DNA of 64,000 bases from Scedosporium boydii (lineage: Eukaryota > Ascomycota > Sordariomycetes > Microascales > Microascaceae). Below the pieces are notes generated by a model, which saw only the letters and a list, made by a program, of their open reading frames with translations, searched no databases and was not told the origin of the DNA. The DNA lies in contig NJFT01000008.1 in NCBI GenBank assembly GCA_002221725.1, positions 62,001 through 126,000 on the forward strand, written 5' to 3'. Numbering within the stretch: position 1 is the first letter of the stretch; the number at the start of each line of letters is the position of its first letter. Made by a program: the position numbers and the translations under genes. This document shows, one piece after another, positions 1 through 11,822 of the stretch.

Positions 1-617
1 AACGGGCAAGTGGGCTTCCTCGGCAACGGCGATGGACCTCGTCTCAGGGTGGAAAATCGTACTTCCTCGTGGGGGATAGGCAGACAGAAAAATATCAAAG
101 GAAAAGTCTCGACCCAGGTAGAGAGAGAGTGTCGAAGTAGTGAATGGAACGATGTCGCCTCGAAATGTTGTTCCTAGGCTGGTCACGATGGACGGTGTCT
201 GGCCTATGACGAAGGTTTCCGTGAGCAAGACATTTTGCCGCAGATTAGCCGTGGTCCCTCCCCACTCTTACACGTGATACCTGGATGGTCTCGAGATTCT
301 TTCACCTCACCTCGATTGATGGAGGCTGTGAGTGATGAAGAGAGCGAGCTTTTAATCGACTGTACTACTCAGACGACTCAGATAGCTTCGAGGTTGCCAA
401 TTAGAGATGGGGAGTCGTGCAGGTATCACGAAAAGGTCCTAAATTTCTTGTCGACGTTGATTTTCGGTCCAAAACCAAGCCATCGAGATGTCATTTGTCA
501 GCTTTCATACTCAGTCTCGAGACTTGGATTTCTAGATAGATTGCAGCATAAAGCGAATGAACCGTGAAAGAAATCCTCTCTCAATCAATAAACCTTCCTT
601 TACTTAGGATCATCCAG
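1..617. other. Window edge and TEN1 upstream region
   Basis: No supported gene lies here. A 110-codon open frame at 235-567 lacks recognisable domain content and begins at a non-ATG codon. The first 230 bases hold no long frame on either strand. The last part, up to 617, would be the promoter and leader of the TEN1 gene. Confidence 0.4.
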
Positions 618-1070
618 ATGTCAAACATCCCGGTCCCCTCTCACCTATGCTCCCTCTCCGACCTTCCAAACAAATCGATTGGTGACAAGGTCCGATTTTT
701 AGGATGGTACGCCATTGCTTCATTCCTCCACCTGAATTCTCAATTCTGACTCTTATCTAGTGTCGTGTCATATGAGGCTGAGACGGCCACCTTGACGCTA
801 CAGCATAAGCTTCCAGAAGCAGCTGCAGTCCGCGTAGCAGTTGATGTTGGTCAACGCCTCGGGCCGTTAAAGTCGGAGGAGATTCGACCCGGCCGCTGGC
901 TCAATATTATCGGCTATGTCACCTCCATAACCTCTGATGGGGCCGGTGAACGCGTAGAAATCCAAGCCATCATGCACTGGTCCGCTCATGCCCTCGATGT
1001 CGACAAATATGAACGGATCGTGAAGCTCGAGTCTTCGACACCAGCTCCGACCAATCCCCCTCTGACCTGA
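618..1070 (+). CDS. TEN1: Telomere-capping CST complex subunit Ten1
   Basis: Predicted 132-residue OB-fold protein from two exons, 618-706 and 761-1070. The intron (gtacgc...tctag) joins GGA-TG to T-GTC-GTG and restores the FLGCVVSYEAETATLTL stretch. The family signs are the N-terminal LCSLSDLP segment, the KVRFLGCV strand, a basic and hydrophobic middle (LTLQHKLP), and the GRWLNIIGYV strand typical of fungal Ten1. Length fits the family, which is usually 110-160 residues. Ten1 binds Stn1 in the Cdc13/CTC1-Stn1-Ten1 complex that protects telomere ends and regulates C-strand fill-in; it acts in the nucleus. An in-frame upstream ATG at 564 would add 18 residues, but the ATG at 618 gives the usual short N terminus. 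Assignment rests on pattern recognition; Ten1 proteins diverge strongly. Confidence 0.85.
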
Positions 1071-3587
1071 AGTCTGAAGACGGCTGGGGCCATGATAAAG
1101 AGTTGGCTATTCACCACGCACAACCCCCCTGCAATGGAGAATCCGTTTTACGGGAATCCCACATCCATTAGCATTCTCCAACGCTCATGGAGCTTTCAAC
1201 GTCCGTGGCCGAACGATTAAATGATTATGCTTTACACCCCTTTTTATGTAGATGGGACAATACATTGATACCTTTGGACGTTGGGAAGGCCAGAAGCAGG
1301 CTTTCGAAGCTGACGCCACACTCCATCCGTCTAATCGAAGGATGCTCCGGCCACAAGTTGGGGGAAGAGGCCTCTTTCCGTCCCTCCCAAGGGCCTGGTA
1401 TAGAAGGAAAGCCGCTGGGCTCCCGTGATACCCCCATTCCCTCGATTTAAAAGCTCTCAATTCATCCACCCCGTCATGGTACTGATAATCCACGGCGGAA
1501 ATCAACCTTTACTCAAACGACTCTGATTCATGAGATGGCAGGTTTCAGTGGTGGAACAGCTTTGCGTATCCAGCTAGCCCTCTTCATTGATAAACTTTCG
1601 GCCCTGGGCAGGCCTACTTCACACTCCCATCATCATTGCCAGCTCACTTAGACGCGCGAGAATCTTTATCTGAGATATCTCACACATATTAGTCTCAAGG
1701 CATATATTAATAGTTCATACGAAAGAGGCTCCCTTGTATAAATCGGTATATGCCCATTACGTCCGACTACAGAGTTTATCTCTTCCCACCTTGCTCGACG
1801 TACACGGACACCGCCCATATCCTTTACATATGAGTTCATGGCAAGAACTCCCAATCGAGTAGCTCAGCACCAAAACTGCAACCAAATGGCCTAGCGGTCA
1901 ACTGGAGCGCTCACAAAGTTAGAAAAACTATTTTTCGTAGCTACGTGTCCAGCGGGGAATTGCTTCGTTCGAAGTTCAACCAGAGCAGCGCATGCGATCT
2001 TTTTTGCATTTTTCTGCTCGCTTTTTTTCCCCTCCCTCTCTTTTACCTTTTGCTATCATACCCGCCCGATGAGGTAATGCGCAGCTATCATCCTAGCCTC
2101 GGGCTGTAAACACCAATTTTAAATATTTTCTTTGATCCCACTTAGAGCTACATAGTTCTCGAGGTTGGTCCTCTTGATTCAGACACGGCCCCGATATGAA
2201 TCACTCACCAAGCCTTGCAGTTTCGGGTGCCAGAGGCGGGATAGTGATGGCCTTGTGACTGAGATCGCCTCATACATTCGTCCCGATTCTTCCATCCGCT
2301 GTGGAACGGAAACTAGGCGGAATCGGCCACCGCCACACCTTTTCGACGGACACATCTCCCACTCGGCGAGGGGATTGTTCTTATCTCTGCTTCTGATTTA
2401 CAACAGTTAGGTCACACACACATGTTTGCAACTATTCGAGGGCAATATGTAACGCATTTGTCGTCCCATCTTGTTCCGCTCCCTTCGCTCTACTTACATC
2501 AAAGGTAGTTAGGTCCTGAATGCCAAGTTGCCATCCCGCTCGGCCACCCTGGTTATCCGTCACATTTTACCGGGTGAAAAGGTGATAGCAAATCACAGCC
2601 GGGTTTGTGCTTTTGCTTGTATTGACTACTGATATAAAACCGACCACTTGGGTCCTTTACAACCGCCTCGACGGCTGCTATTATTGAGCCGTCGTTGTCA
2701 CTCTGTCAGCCCACACACAGCAGATACCTGAGCAAGGGTTCTGGAATCCTTGCGCCACCGGATCGGTGGAAAAGTGGTCGCTGTGACAATCTTCCCTACT
2801 AACATCTCGACCTACTTGTGTGACGAGAATCGGATGCGCTCTTGATATTCAGGCTAAACCCATTCCGCCCGTAGACGAACGTCCAGAGGCCTCTATCGTC
2901 GATGGCGTGCCGTTTTGGTGTCCTAGGCACTTTACGAGCGGGCATACTGCACACACCCTCCTGCAGCACTGTATTGCAACCCATGCACTAGTTGGTAATG
3001 GTGAGCTCCTTTTTCCGTGGATTCGACGATGATTGTTGCCAGCCAGCCCCAACATGGAGGGAAGGTAATGTATAAACAAGATACATGGCAGTTAGATTTA
3101 TGAGCTGGTCGCGCCGGGGGGACCTTTTGTGCATGCTTTCGAGCTTGCATTGGTGGCTTCAGAAGTCTAATTAGTATCGTTGATGTGTTGATGTGTTGAG
3201 CAAGTGGGTGCGGTCCAATCTCGCGAAGTGCATGTTAATAAGAATACCCTATGAGCTCGCGTCGTCTAAGCTCGTCCCGGGGGCCGTTCAACCTCTCGCC
3301 CTCGCCTCATTTTCCAATTTCCAAGAAGCTACGGTGCTTAAAGCTGCTTTAATATGGAAGGCGACATTACTTAATTTCCTTCCCAGCAACAAGTTCCGGG
3401 TCCATGGGATACGTTGTCCCTGTTGTGCCAGTCAGGCGGGTGACGCAGTCTAAACGAATATGCATAGGTGATGCTGTCTAGGAGAGGAGTGACGGTATAA
3501 GCGGTGGTTGCTCCCACTTTGCGAGTCCCTAACGAAAACCAGGCCGTCTCTCTTGGTCTATTAAACAGTCGAAGCACACACTGAGGT
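1071..3587. other. Long intergenic region upstream of xylanase
   Basis: About 2.5 kb without a supportable gene. Short open frames near 1185-1505, 2165-2410 and 2820-3030 occur on both strands and show no family features. A GGCTAAA heptamer at 2852-2858 matches the GGCWWW-type core bound by XlnR/Xyr1 xylanase activators, but one site 730 bp from the start codon is weak evidence. A possible TATA-like stretch (tattaaa) lies at 3559. The region is otherwise featureless to me. Confidence 0.4.
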
Positions 3588-5443
3588 ATGCAACAAAAGA
3601 TGTATTCCTTGACTCTTCTCACCACAATTTTGGCAGCAGTATCAACTGCTTCAGCCCAACTCAATCAACTAGCCAAGGTCGCTGGTCTACTGTATTTTGG
3701 AACAGCAGTAGACAACCCGGGGCTCAACAACCAGCAGTACATGTCCATCGCGCGAGACACGAAAGAGTTTGGCCAAGTGACGCCGGCGAACGGGCAGAAA
3801 TGGGACTCTACTGAGCGGAGTCAAGGCCAGTTCAGCTACGGGAACGGTGATGCTGTGACTAGTATAGCTCGGCAGGCTGGCCAGATACTACGATGCCATA
3901 CTCTTGTGTGGCACAGTCAACTTCCAAGCTGGGGTATGTGGAATTTATGAATACCAACAAAGGTCATACGTATCCTGATATTAATGTGGATGAAATAGTG
4001 AGCAATGTGTACTCAAGGGACCAAATGGAAAGCGTCATCCGCACACACATCCAGAACGTCGCGGGTCATTACAAAGGGCAATGCTACGCATGGGACGTTG
4101 TCAACGAAGCACTGGAAGAGAACGGCCAATATCGCCAGAGTCCAATGTACCGGGCCATGGGTGCCGATTTCATTCCTTTCGCGTTCAAAGTTGCAGCCGA
4201 AGTCGATCCAGGGGCCAAATTGTACTATAACGACTATAACATCGAACATCCCGGTGCAAAGGCCACAGCTGCGCTTGAAATAGTGAAGAATATTCAAGCA
4301 CAAGGCGCGCGTATTGATGGTGTTGGCGGACAGGGGCACTGGATCGTGGGCCAGACGCCAAGCAAAACGGATCTGATGAGCGTGTTAGCATCGTATGCTG
4401 CGCTCGTCGACGAGGTAGCGTACACGGAGATTGATATCCGGCATTCGCGAGTGCCAGCGAGTCAATCGGATAGGGAACAACAGGCAAGGGACTACGTGAC
4501 CGTGGTAGATGCCTGTTTGCAGACTCCGAAGTGTATCGGCATTACCATTTGGGACTTTGCGGACCAGGTAAGTTAACATTTCCTTTTTGTTTTTTCCTTG
4601 TTTGTTTTCTTTCTTTCTTTTATCTTTTAATTTTTTTTTCTTTTGGGAAGCAGTTTGGTGTTAGCTCGATGGCTTCTAACATCTGCTGCAGTACAGTTGG
4701 GTGCCCTCGACATTCAATGGACAAGGAGAGGCGTGTCTCTGGGATAACAATCTCAACAAGAAACCGGCATACACCAGCCTTGTGAATCATTTCCAGAGTG
4801 TAGCTTCGCAGCGAAGGCCGGCCACCACCAGCTCGAGCACCAGCACCAGCACTACATCGCCGGGTAAGCCTAGCAAACGCATCAAATCTCCTGACGATGA
4901 ACAAAAGAAACTAACTATTCTACAGCATCTTTGGCGACGAGTGTCGCCACACCATCCACAACGACAGTAGTCCGAACCTCAGTCGTGACAGTTACTCAAG
5001 TCTCGATGGCCACCGTGACGAGCACCACCACCGTTAGCGAACTCGTCACTTCAAGTCCGGAGCCAGAAACCGTGGTCACCACATCTATATTGACCCTTCT
5101 CTCTACCATTTCCGAATGTGACACTGGGATTGTAACATCCAACTCCTCAGACTCCCTTCAGAAGCTTACTTCCGAGCCCACAGAGGAGGCAACGGCAGCA
5201 GCATCACCGTCACCGACACCCGAGACCGTCACAGTCACGGAAGACATCACTGAAACCGTCACTGCGACATCAGTTTCCACATTTAGGTCTACCATAACCT
5301 CATTCACCGATTCACCTGCGCCGACAGCCCCTCCAGTCTCCAGGTACGAGCAGTGCGGTGGTGTAAGTTGGACTGGATATAGCGTATGCGAATCGGGCGC
5401 CACCTGCACACCAATCAATGACTACTATTACCAATGTGTATGA
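3588..5443 (+). CDS. Secreted GH10 endo-1,4-beta-xylanase with C-terminal CBM1
   Basis: Four exons (3588-3933, 3999-4567, 4692-4863, 4926-5443) give 534 residues. Residues 1-24 form a signal peptide ending ASAQ. Residues 25-345 or so form the GH10 barrel: [12 protein letters not shown], the acid/base Glu152 in WDVVNEA, the nucleophile Glu259 in YTEIDIR, and the terminal WDFADQYSWVP segment that spans intron 2. A Ser/Thr/Val-rich linker of roughly 150 residues follows, then a cellulose-binding CBM1 at about 502-534 ([13 protein letters not shown]...[11 protein letters not shown]) with its conserved cysteines and aromatic residues. The enzyme would hydrolyse internal xylan bonds outside the cell while held on cellulose. 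The linker is much longer than the usual 20-60 residues. A second start at Met5 is possible; both keep the signal peptide. Confidence 0.95.
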
Positions 5444-7162
5444 GAATAAGACACTAGATATGACAAGTAAAGGTTATGCAGTCTAGGGAAATGTGAGCCG
5501 TACATAGACCAATCATTGCCGATGCCAGAGATGGGCAGGCTGCAAGTTAGATGGGCCCAAGCTGTGGAATCCAAATTCGATGCCAATGCCTCTGCTGAGA
5601 ACACATACTCTTACATCGATATCGTATCGTTTGTAGAATGGATATCTTCTTTTAGTAATGTATCCCTCATACCTTCCCGAGTTCTTTCCTGGAAGCCTGC
5701 TTGGCAGAGCGATTCTGTCGGCGGCTGAGGGTGACGAGGGTGACCCTTGAGCAAAGATCCCTTCTTATCAGACCACCCATCATTTGCCTCATCGGGAACC
5801 AATGAAGGGTTCTTTCCTACGTAAGAACAAGTGATATTCTAGATTAAGTGCGGCTGAATACTTCACCGTGGTGCGGTCTGGACGGCCAAGTCGGACATAT
5901 CGTGCCGGTTGGCCAAAAGAAAGGTGGAAAAACAAAGAGAGCAATGAGAAAGCCATCGTCTGAATCCAGTCACCGAAAATAAGAGCCGCATTTCCAAGTC
6001 CTTGCTGCCAATCCCAATGCTTCATCCCGACCCCACCCGCCTCGTGCTCTTTGACACTTCCATTAATGCATACATGTGTAAGATCCCGCCCCAATCCGTA
6101 CCGAACAAGCAGACCAGGCTCCCAACGAAACCCCCTCCCAATGCACAGCAGAGCCTCAACTATGCCTGTTTGGGCGCTCACTTTCTCCGACATTGCGGCT
6201 CTTAGCCCACCTTCACGCCCTCCCTCGGCCGCCTTCGGAACGAGATAGGGTTGGAATCGCGTCCAGGCGACCTTGGGGATCTTTTTCCAGCCCCAGTTCT
6301 AGACATTGCGGCTCTGTGCAAGCCCTGCTACTGGTTCGACTCAATCTGGATGGGCAGTTTGTGCAGAGATGACACAAGCGAACTTATTACGGAACAAGGC
6401 ACAGCCCTGCCGCTGTGCTACGTACATAGGTGCATCTGGGGGAGCCAAGACCCCATCCAGACCACATCCACAACTGTGTTAGTTCGATTTTAGTAATAAC
6501 ATTGCGGCTCTTCGCGAGTCCTATGAGGCAATGGCACCCTCATGGCTCTGCCACATAACACCGAGATGGTGGGCTGAGGCTCTGCTCTGGCCACTCAGAG
6601 AGCTGACCTTCATGCTTCTCCTCAAACATCTCTCTCGCTACTCGGAAGATGAGAGGATGACGGCAGTTGTTTTGCTCAAGGAAGCCAGAGAAAAGCCGAA
6701 CATTCGTGCGGGGGATAGACAATCCGGATGATGACCTCGACCTCGCTCGGATGCAAGTAGGTTCCTTGGCATCAGCCATTCCCTTCCGATAGGTCATGGA
6801 TTGTGGTTGATTGAGGCTTTCCGAGGGGGGAAGAGGGAATTGAGGATACGGAGAGAGACCACAGATCAGGAAACTTGGTCGCAGATGTGCATCTTGGCTT
6901 CCACACTTTCGCATCTCATGGATAGAGCATCTGAGGATATAAAATGGCCTCAAGCTTTCCACTTTCCTGACCTCAATATTCCTTCTCCAGAGCCCAGAGC
7001 CGCCTTGAATAATAAACCCCCTTCCAAAGCCTTCATCTTCCCTTTGACAACTTCAGTTCCCAAGCCCCGAGCTTACCACTTGACCTGTGCATGTGCGGTG
7101 ACGACACATTCATCACCACTTCCACCAACACCCAAAGCCCATTCCCAGAGCAAGAAGAAGCC
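5444..7162. other. Intergenic region, promoter of TauD-like gene
   Basis: No supported gene. The stretch carries three copies of a 12-13 bp motif, listed separately. Frames near 6540-6960 and 6801-7166 are open but have no recognisable content. An open frame continuing upstream of the ATG at 7163 begins at a non-ATG codon and looks like leader sequence. Confidence 0.4.
6190..6512 (+). repeat. Three direct copies of ACATTGCGGCTCT
   Basis: The 13-mer ACATTGCGGCTCT starts at 6190, 6303 and 6499, always in the same orientation. The first two copies share a further G at the 5' side (GACATTGCGGCTCT). The copies are 113 and 196 bp apart and lie about 650-970 bp upstream of the TauD-like start codon. 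The flanks do not match beyond the motif, so this is not a simple segmental duplication. A cluster of binding sites for one factor is the likeliest reading, but no factor is known to me for it. Confidence 0.6.
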
Positions 7163-8740
7163 ATGACTTCCATCCTTTCCACCTCCAATGCCAAGCAGTA
7201 CTACTCCCAGGGACTGCGAGGGCGTTTCCAAGTCGACGCCCTCCGCATCCCCACAATCGCAAACCCCTCTCAAAAGTTCGCAGACATCGACTACGAATTC
7301 ACCGAGGAAGACTACCGAAAGCGCACCGAGGCTGTCCTCCGCGCCGGTGGTCTTGAAACCCATCTCCCCGCTGGGTTTCCCCGTGCTGTGGATGGCCCCA
7401 TGACTTGGTCCGGCGCCGATTTCCCCAATGAGGACGCCTATGTCGTTCATCTTACCGATGAATGGAAGGCCGAGATTAAATCTGCCTTGGACCATTTTCT
7501 CTGTAAGAACATTTCCTTCTTAATAGAACCCCTTCCGATTATTCAAGATGGCGGTGGTTAGTTTGTGTCATGCGGGAAAACAGGGCCACTAACACCATCG
7601 TGTAACATCAGCTCTCGGCCTTCCGAACACCGTGGTCGGCCCCGCTAATTTCCCCCTTCCGACCCTCGGCCCCCGTCTCATCCAAATCCGCGACGACATC
7701 TACTATGGTCGCGGTTTCTCCATCCTCCGCGGCCTCGATGTTGATTCCTATTCCAACGAAGACGGCATCACCGTCTGCCTTGGCATCACCTCGTACGTTG
7801 CCCCGACTCGAGGCAAGCAGAATCAACGAGGAGACATGATCAGTAAGTGCCCAATCCGCTCCCTCATTACACACATAAGGCAAACAGCTAATCTCCCATC
7901 CTAGTGCATGTCATCAACACTGATGAGGATGATGTCGTGGCTAATAAGACGGTGGAAAAGGTAAACCTTTATCCTTCCTACATCACGTCTTTCTCTGATA
8001 GAACTTTGACTGACTCTTACCAAGCCCTTCCACACCGATACCGTCTGTGACGTCCTTTGCTTGTTCACCAAAGCCTGCGCCTCTGTTGGCGGTAGGAGCG
8101 TCATGGCATCAGTGGGCAAAGTCTACAATGAAATTGCAGCCACTCGCCCTGACATCATCCATGCCCTCGTCAAGCCCGATTGGCCCTTCGATACGTACGT
8201 AGAAAAAAGAATCATCCACACCACAGCACTCATCTCTCTTCCAACTGCTAACTAGAAAAACGCTTCCTCCCGAACAGTTATGGTCGAAGCCCCGCCTACT
8301 ACAAGCGTGCCCTCCTCTACCACCAAGACGAGAGGCTCCTCATGAACTTCTCCCGCCGCCTGCTCACGGGCTCGGCGCCCCGCGATCCCCGCAGCCCCGG
8401 GATCCCCGGCCTCACCGAACGCCAGGCCGAGGCCCTCGACGCCGTGCACGCCATCTCCCGCGCCCACGAGATTCGCACGGTCATGATGAAGGGAGATATT
8501 CGCTTCCTGAACAACATGGGCATCGTGCATCGCCGCGAGTCGTTCGAGGACGGCGAGGGTTCTCGCCGTCATCTCGTCAGACTGTGGCTGAACAATGAGG
8601 AGCACTGCTGGAAACTTCCGGCTCCCCTCCGCCTTGCATGGGCTCGAGTCTTTGAGGATGAGGAGAGGGAGACGCACTGGGCTTTTAGCCCCTTTGGGAA
8701 GGACGGCAAGTACCTTAGGCCGACTGTTTCGTGTGATTAA
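7163..8740 (+). CDS. TauD/TfdA-like Fe(II)/2-oxoglutarate dioxygenase
   Basis: Five exons (7163-7502, 7612-7842, 7905-7960, 8025-8194, 8278-8740) give 419 residues. The facial triad is visible: His212 and Asp214 in PFHTDTV, and the distal His350 in MGIVHRRE, at the spacing expected for the TauD family. Upstream are the family's GRGFSILRGLD and YVAPTRGKQ segments, and near the end a conserved RHLVRLWL strand with the basic residue that would hold 2-oxoglutarate. Fungal members of this group are cytosolic oxygenases of largely unknown substrate; taurine or other sulfonates are possible but not shown. The 12 bp motif trio upstream suggests specific regulation. The start at 7163 was chosen because it is the first ATG and precedes a natural leader-free N terminus. 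Confidence 0.88.
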
Positions 8741-9263
8741 GTTGATTTCTTTTTATCCCAACGAGTCAAATGCGCCCTTGCTCAACGGAGGGAGTGGATG
8801 GATGAATTTCGAAAGAAAAAAAAAAAAAAAGCCCAAGGTGGCATGTTTCGGGTATTGGCTGATGTTTATGTTTGGCATTTTTGTATGAGTCGTTCGTTCA
8901 GTATGGGGATTCTTTCCTGGTCAAGTATTGTTAGCTCACCTGGTCGGATTCGGAGGGTGGGCGGGTTCCCCCTTTCTTGACGAGCTCCTAGTTTGTGCTT
9001 GATTTACCAAAGGGCGGCTTTTCTTTTCCAGATTGCGAAGGGTCACAGAACACCACCAGAATGTATGTCGTCTTTCAGTAGTTGAGAATTATCGTTCGTT
9101 ACCATCTTCTTCATCAAATGTGAGAAAAAGTGTCAACCATGGATAAGACAAATGGAAACAAGAAGCACCCCAAACAATGAACTTGGCCCTAGAGTATACA
9201 CAATCGAGTACAGAATATAAAGATAGGTTATAAGGCAATTCCTACCGCGGGGTAATAACGGCT
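8741..9263. other. Convergent intergenic spacer
   Basis: This spacer lies between the 3' ends of the plus-strand TauD-like gene and the minus-strand transcription factor. It contains a run of 14 A at about 8816-8830 and otherwise only presumed 3' untranslated sequence. No gene seen. Confidence 0.5.
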
Positions 9264-11822
9264 CTAGTCCATTTTATCTGGTGTCCAGTCTTCGTCGTAT
9301 AGCTGGGACAGCCAGTACCATACATTCTTCGGATCTTGGGTCTGACGAACATAGCTAAAGAAAGGCCCTATTGTGAAAAGTCGAGGAGTCAGCAGGGGAG
9401 AGCCCATGATACACGTACGTGCTGAAAGCAAATGAACTTACTCCTTGAACTAACAAAATCATATGTCTGTTTCACAAACTCTTCCTCCTTGGGATTGAGC
9501 TCAGGTTTTCGCTTCGAGGTAGATGGACGAGACTCTGAAACGAGGCGAAAAGGCCGTGCCCCGTCAAGTACAACGTGGAAATGGGCCAGAAGTGTCGTGA
9601 CTCCCCTCTTATGGTCCTTGACGGATTGTGGGTTGGCATATTTCTCCCAGAGCCCGATCTGCCGGGCGTATTGATAGTCCCGATCGATCAGAAGAGAACA
9701 ACTGTGGAGCAGCACGAATAAGGTCAAGTAAACACTCAACCAGTTCATCCGTTTTCGGCCCCGAATGATTTTTTCAAGCAGACTGCGGACTTCTGCGCTC
9801 CAGGGTCGGAGGAATTTAGTATAGATAATGCACTCGAGCTGGGCACCCATGACCGGTGGTGTAGGGAACTGATTGGCCCAGGGACTAGAGGGGTCCGCGT
9901 CTACCTGCCGGCAGCCCAAAGTTTCCATTCCCGCCACAATAGCCTCGGGGTATGATGTAAAACGGCAGGCCTGCCACAGGCGAAATGCTTGTCGTATCAA
10001 AAGTTGTGCGTCGTTATCCTAAGCAGGTAGGTGGTGGAGTGTCAGTAGACAGATCCTCGATCTTTAGAACTATGAAATTGAGCTACAAACCTTGACATCA
10101 CCGATATATTTAAATGCAAAGAAGAAGGTATTCCATATAAAGTCGCTCCCTTCTGACTTGCTGTTCTGCGGTATGATACTTTCCCAGTAGAGGTGTTGGG
10201 TGGCTTCTGCCATCGTAGCAATGGATTGTGCGGCCTCTTCCATGTCAACGATGGCATATGGAGGAATTGGGAAACGTCGCTGGATATAGCCGTCATGCCA
10301 TATCTCCTCAAGCATATCGCCCTCCTGGGGAATGAACTGTCGAACCCTCAATTTGTATGGAGCTTTCAAGAAGACTTGGCTGACCTCGATGATTCGATCC
10401 TCAGTCGAGGCCCAATCCTCGATGTTCACCAGGTCCATGGTTTTCCATCTCTTGCTGAACAGATGATACGGAGCTTCTTGTTCTCGGTATAATGATGCGT
10501 CATTAACCGAATACCGGTAGCATAGGCCGGGGCGAGGCTTCAAGGAGGCGCATCGTTTACAGGAACCCTCATGATTCTCGGGATTGATGCTACACTGCAG
10601 GTGAGGACAGATGTCAGTAATTCTATACTAGCCTAAGGAGTTCGTGGCTGTCGGCTGCTAGGTGCCATATCCGGACACATCGGGCATTCCATACCTTGGT
10701 CTTTAAATAGCGACAGGCGCAGCAGGCCCCACCGAGGTCTATTAATATGCGAGATTCTTCTCTTGAAGCTTCGGACAGAGGCCCCGTTCTCTTCGGAATT
10801 CCTTTCGCCGCAGGTCTTTCTGGACTTTTCTTTTTGACCACCGCACGGTTCAGTCGCACGCCCGGTTTCCGCCCGCGTTTTTTCTGGAATATAATTTAGT
10901 AAGGCCAAGATACGGAGCTAGCTTGGAGGACGAAGAAAGTTCTAACCTTCTCAGGCAGCGACCAGTCTCTGCTAAGACCGACACCGGCAGGCCGCGGGTC
11001 TCCATTTACTGAGGGACTCCCAAGGGATCGTGTATAGGGTGTGGTTGAGCTTTGGGGAGTGAGGACAATAGAGTTGGAGGAGGAAGATGGTGGGCCAACA
11101 CGAATGTCGGGGTTAGAGGATTCGAATGGCTTTACAAGTTCCCCAGAGTGAGATGGAAGAGCAGAAGTAGCCCTCAGGTGCTCATTCTGGCTCCCAACGC
11201 GACCCTGTTCACCACTGGGCGGAGTAAAATCGACATGACATCGGAATATATCAAACAGGAGATGTGTAGGTTGAGGATCGTCGGTCCTGGAATTTAGATC
11301 GATTCCATCCTCTGACCTCGAGGGGGGCGATCTCGGGGAGCCGGAAGACTCGCTGAACCGGGATCCGATATTATTGAGGGCGACGTAGCCTGGCCAGCCA
11401 GGACTCGCTCCGAACATCGCAAACGAAGGGTTTAAAGTTATGAGGGGTTGGCTGGATGTAGATACAAGGGCTCGCGGATTGCTTGATGGCAAGACTGAGG
11501 GGAATGAGGGGGTAGAGTTCGCTGGGTATCTCGGTAGCCCGTGAAAGGTCAATGGGGTCAGGAATTGGATTGAGCGACCAGACTCCGGGCCCCCGCTTGG
11601 CAATGGGGTTGGGTTTCTTTCATCAACGGCGGTGGGGTCCCCCAAATGAGGGAATACTTGGCTGTAAGCCAAGTCATCATACGAGACCTGGATAGGCTAA
11701 TGTAAGAGGAGGTTGCCGGGCAGTCTTCCCCGAGGGCATGATCCAAGAAAGGGGAGTGGATACTATCGAGGATTTCGACCTGCAGAAGAGATATTGTGGG
11801 TGGGACACACCTGGGGGTCCAT
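9264..11822 (-). CDS. Zn(II)2Cys6 fungal transcription factor
   Basis: Six exons on the minus strand (11822-11811, 11687-10947, 10883-10695, 10594-10091, 10018-9442, 9367-9264) give about 708 residues. The first exon is only four codons (MDPQ), joined to VSYDDLAYSQVFPHLGDP. Residues 20-250 are Ser/Pro-rich and look disordered. An AT-hook-like KKRGRKPG starts at about 252. The zinc cluster is Cys305-x2-Cys308-x6-Cys315-x10-Cys326-x2-Cys329-x9-Cys339; an intron falls just before Cys315, which hides the motif from unspliced searches. The C-terminal 370 residues carry a helical region typical of fungal regulators but no clear Fungal_trans motif. The cluster sits far from the N terminus, which is uncommon for the class. 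It probably acts as a nuclear DNA-binding regulator; the target is unknown. The tiny first exon is the least certain part. Confidence 0.83.

Noticed and set aside
1887..1970. tRNA-like A box (TGGCCTAGCGGTC) followed by GTTCGAA
   Set aside because: The T-arm and acceptor stem do not pair, and no complementary 5' and 3' ends are present.
6331..6345. GGTTCGACTCA as a tRNA B box
   Set aside because: No matching A box or acceptor stem in the preceding 100 bases.
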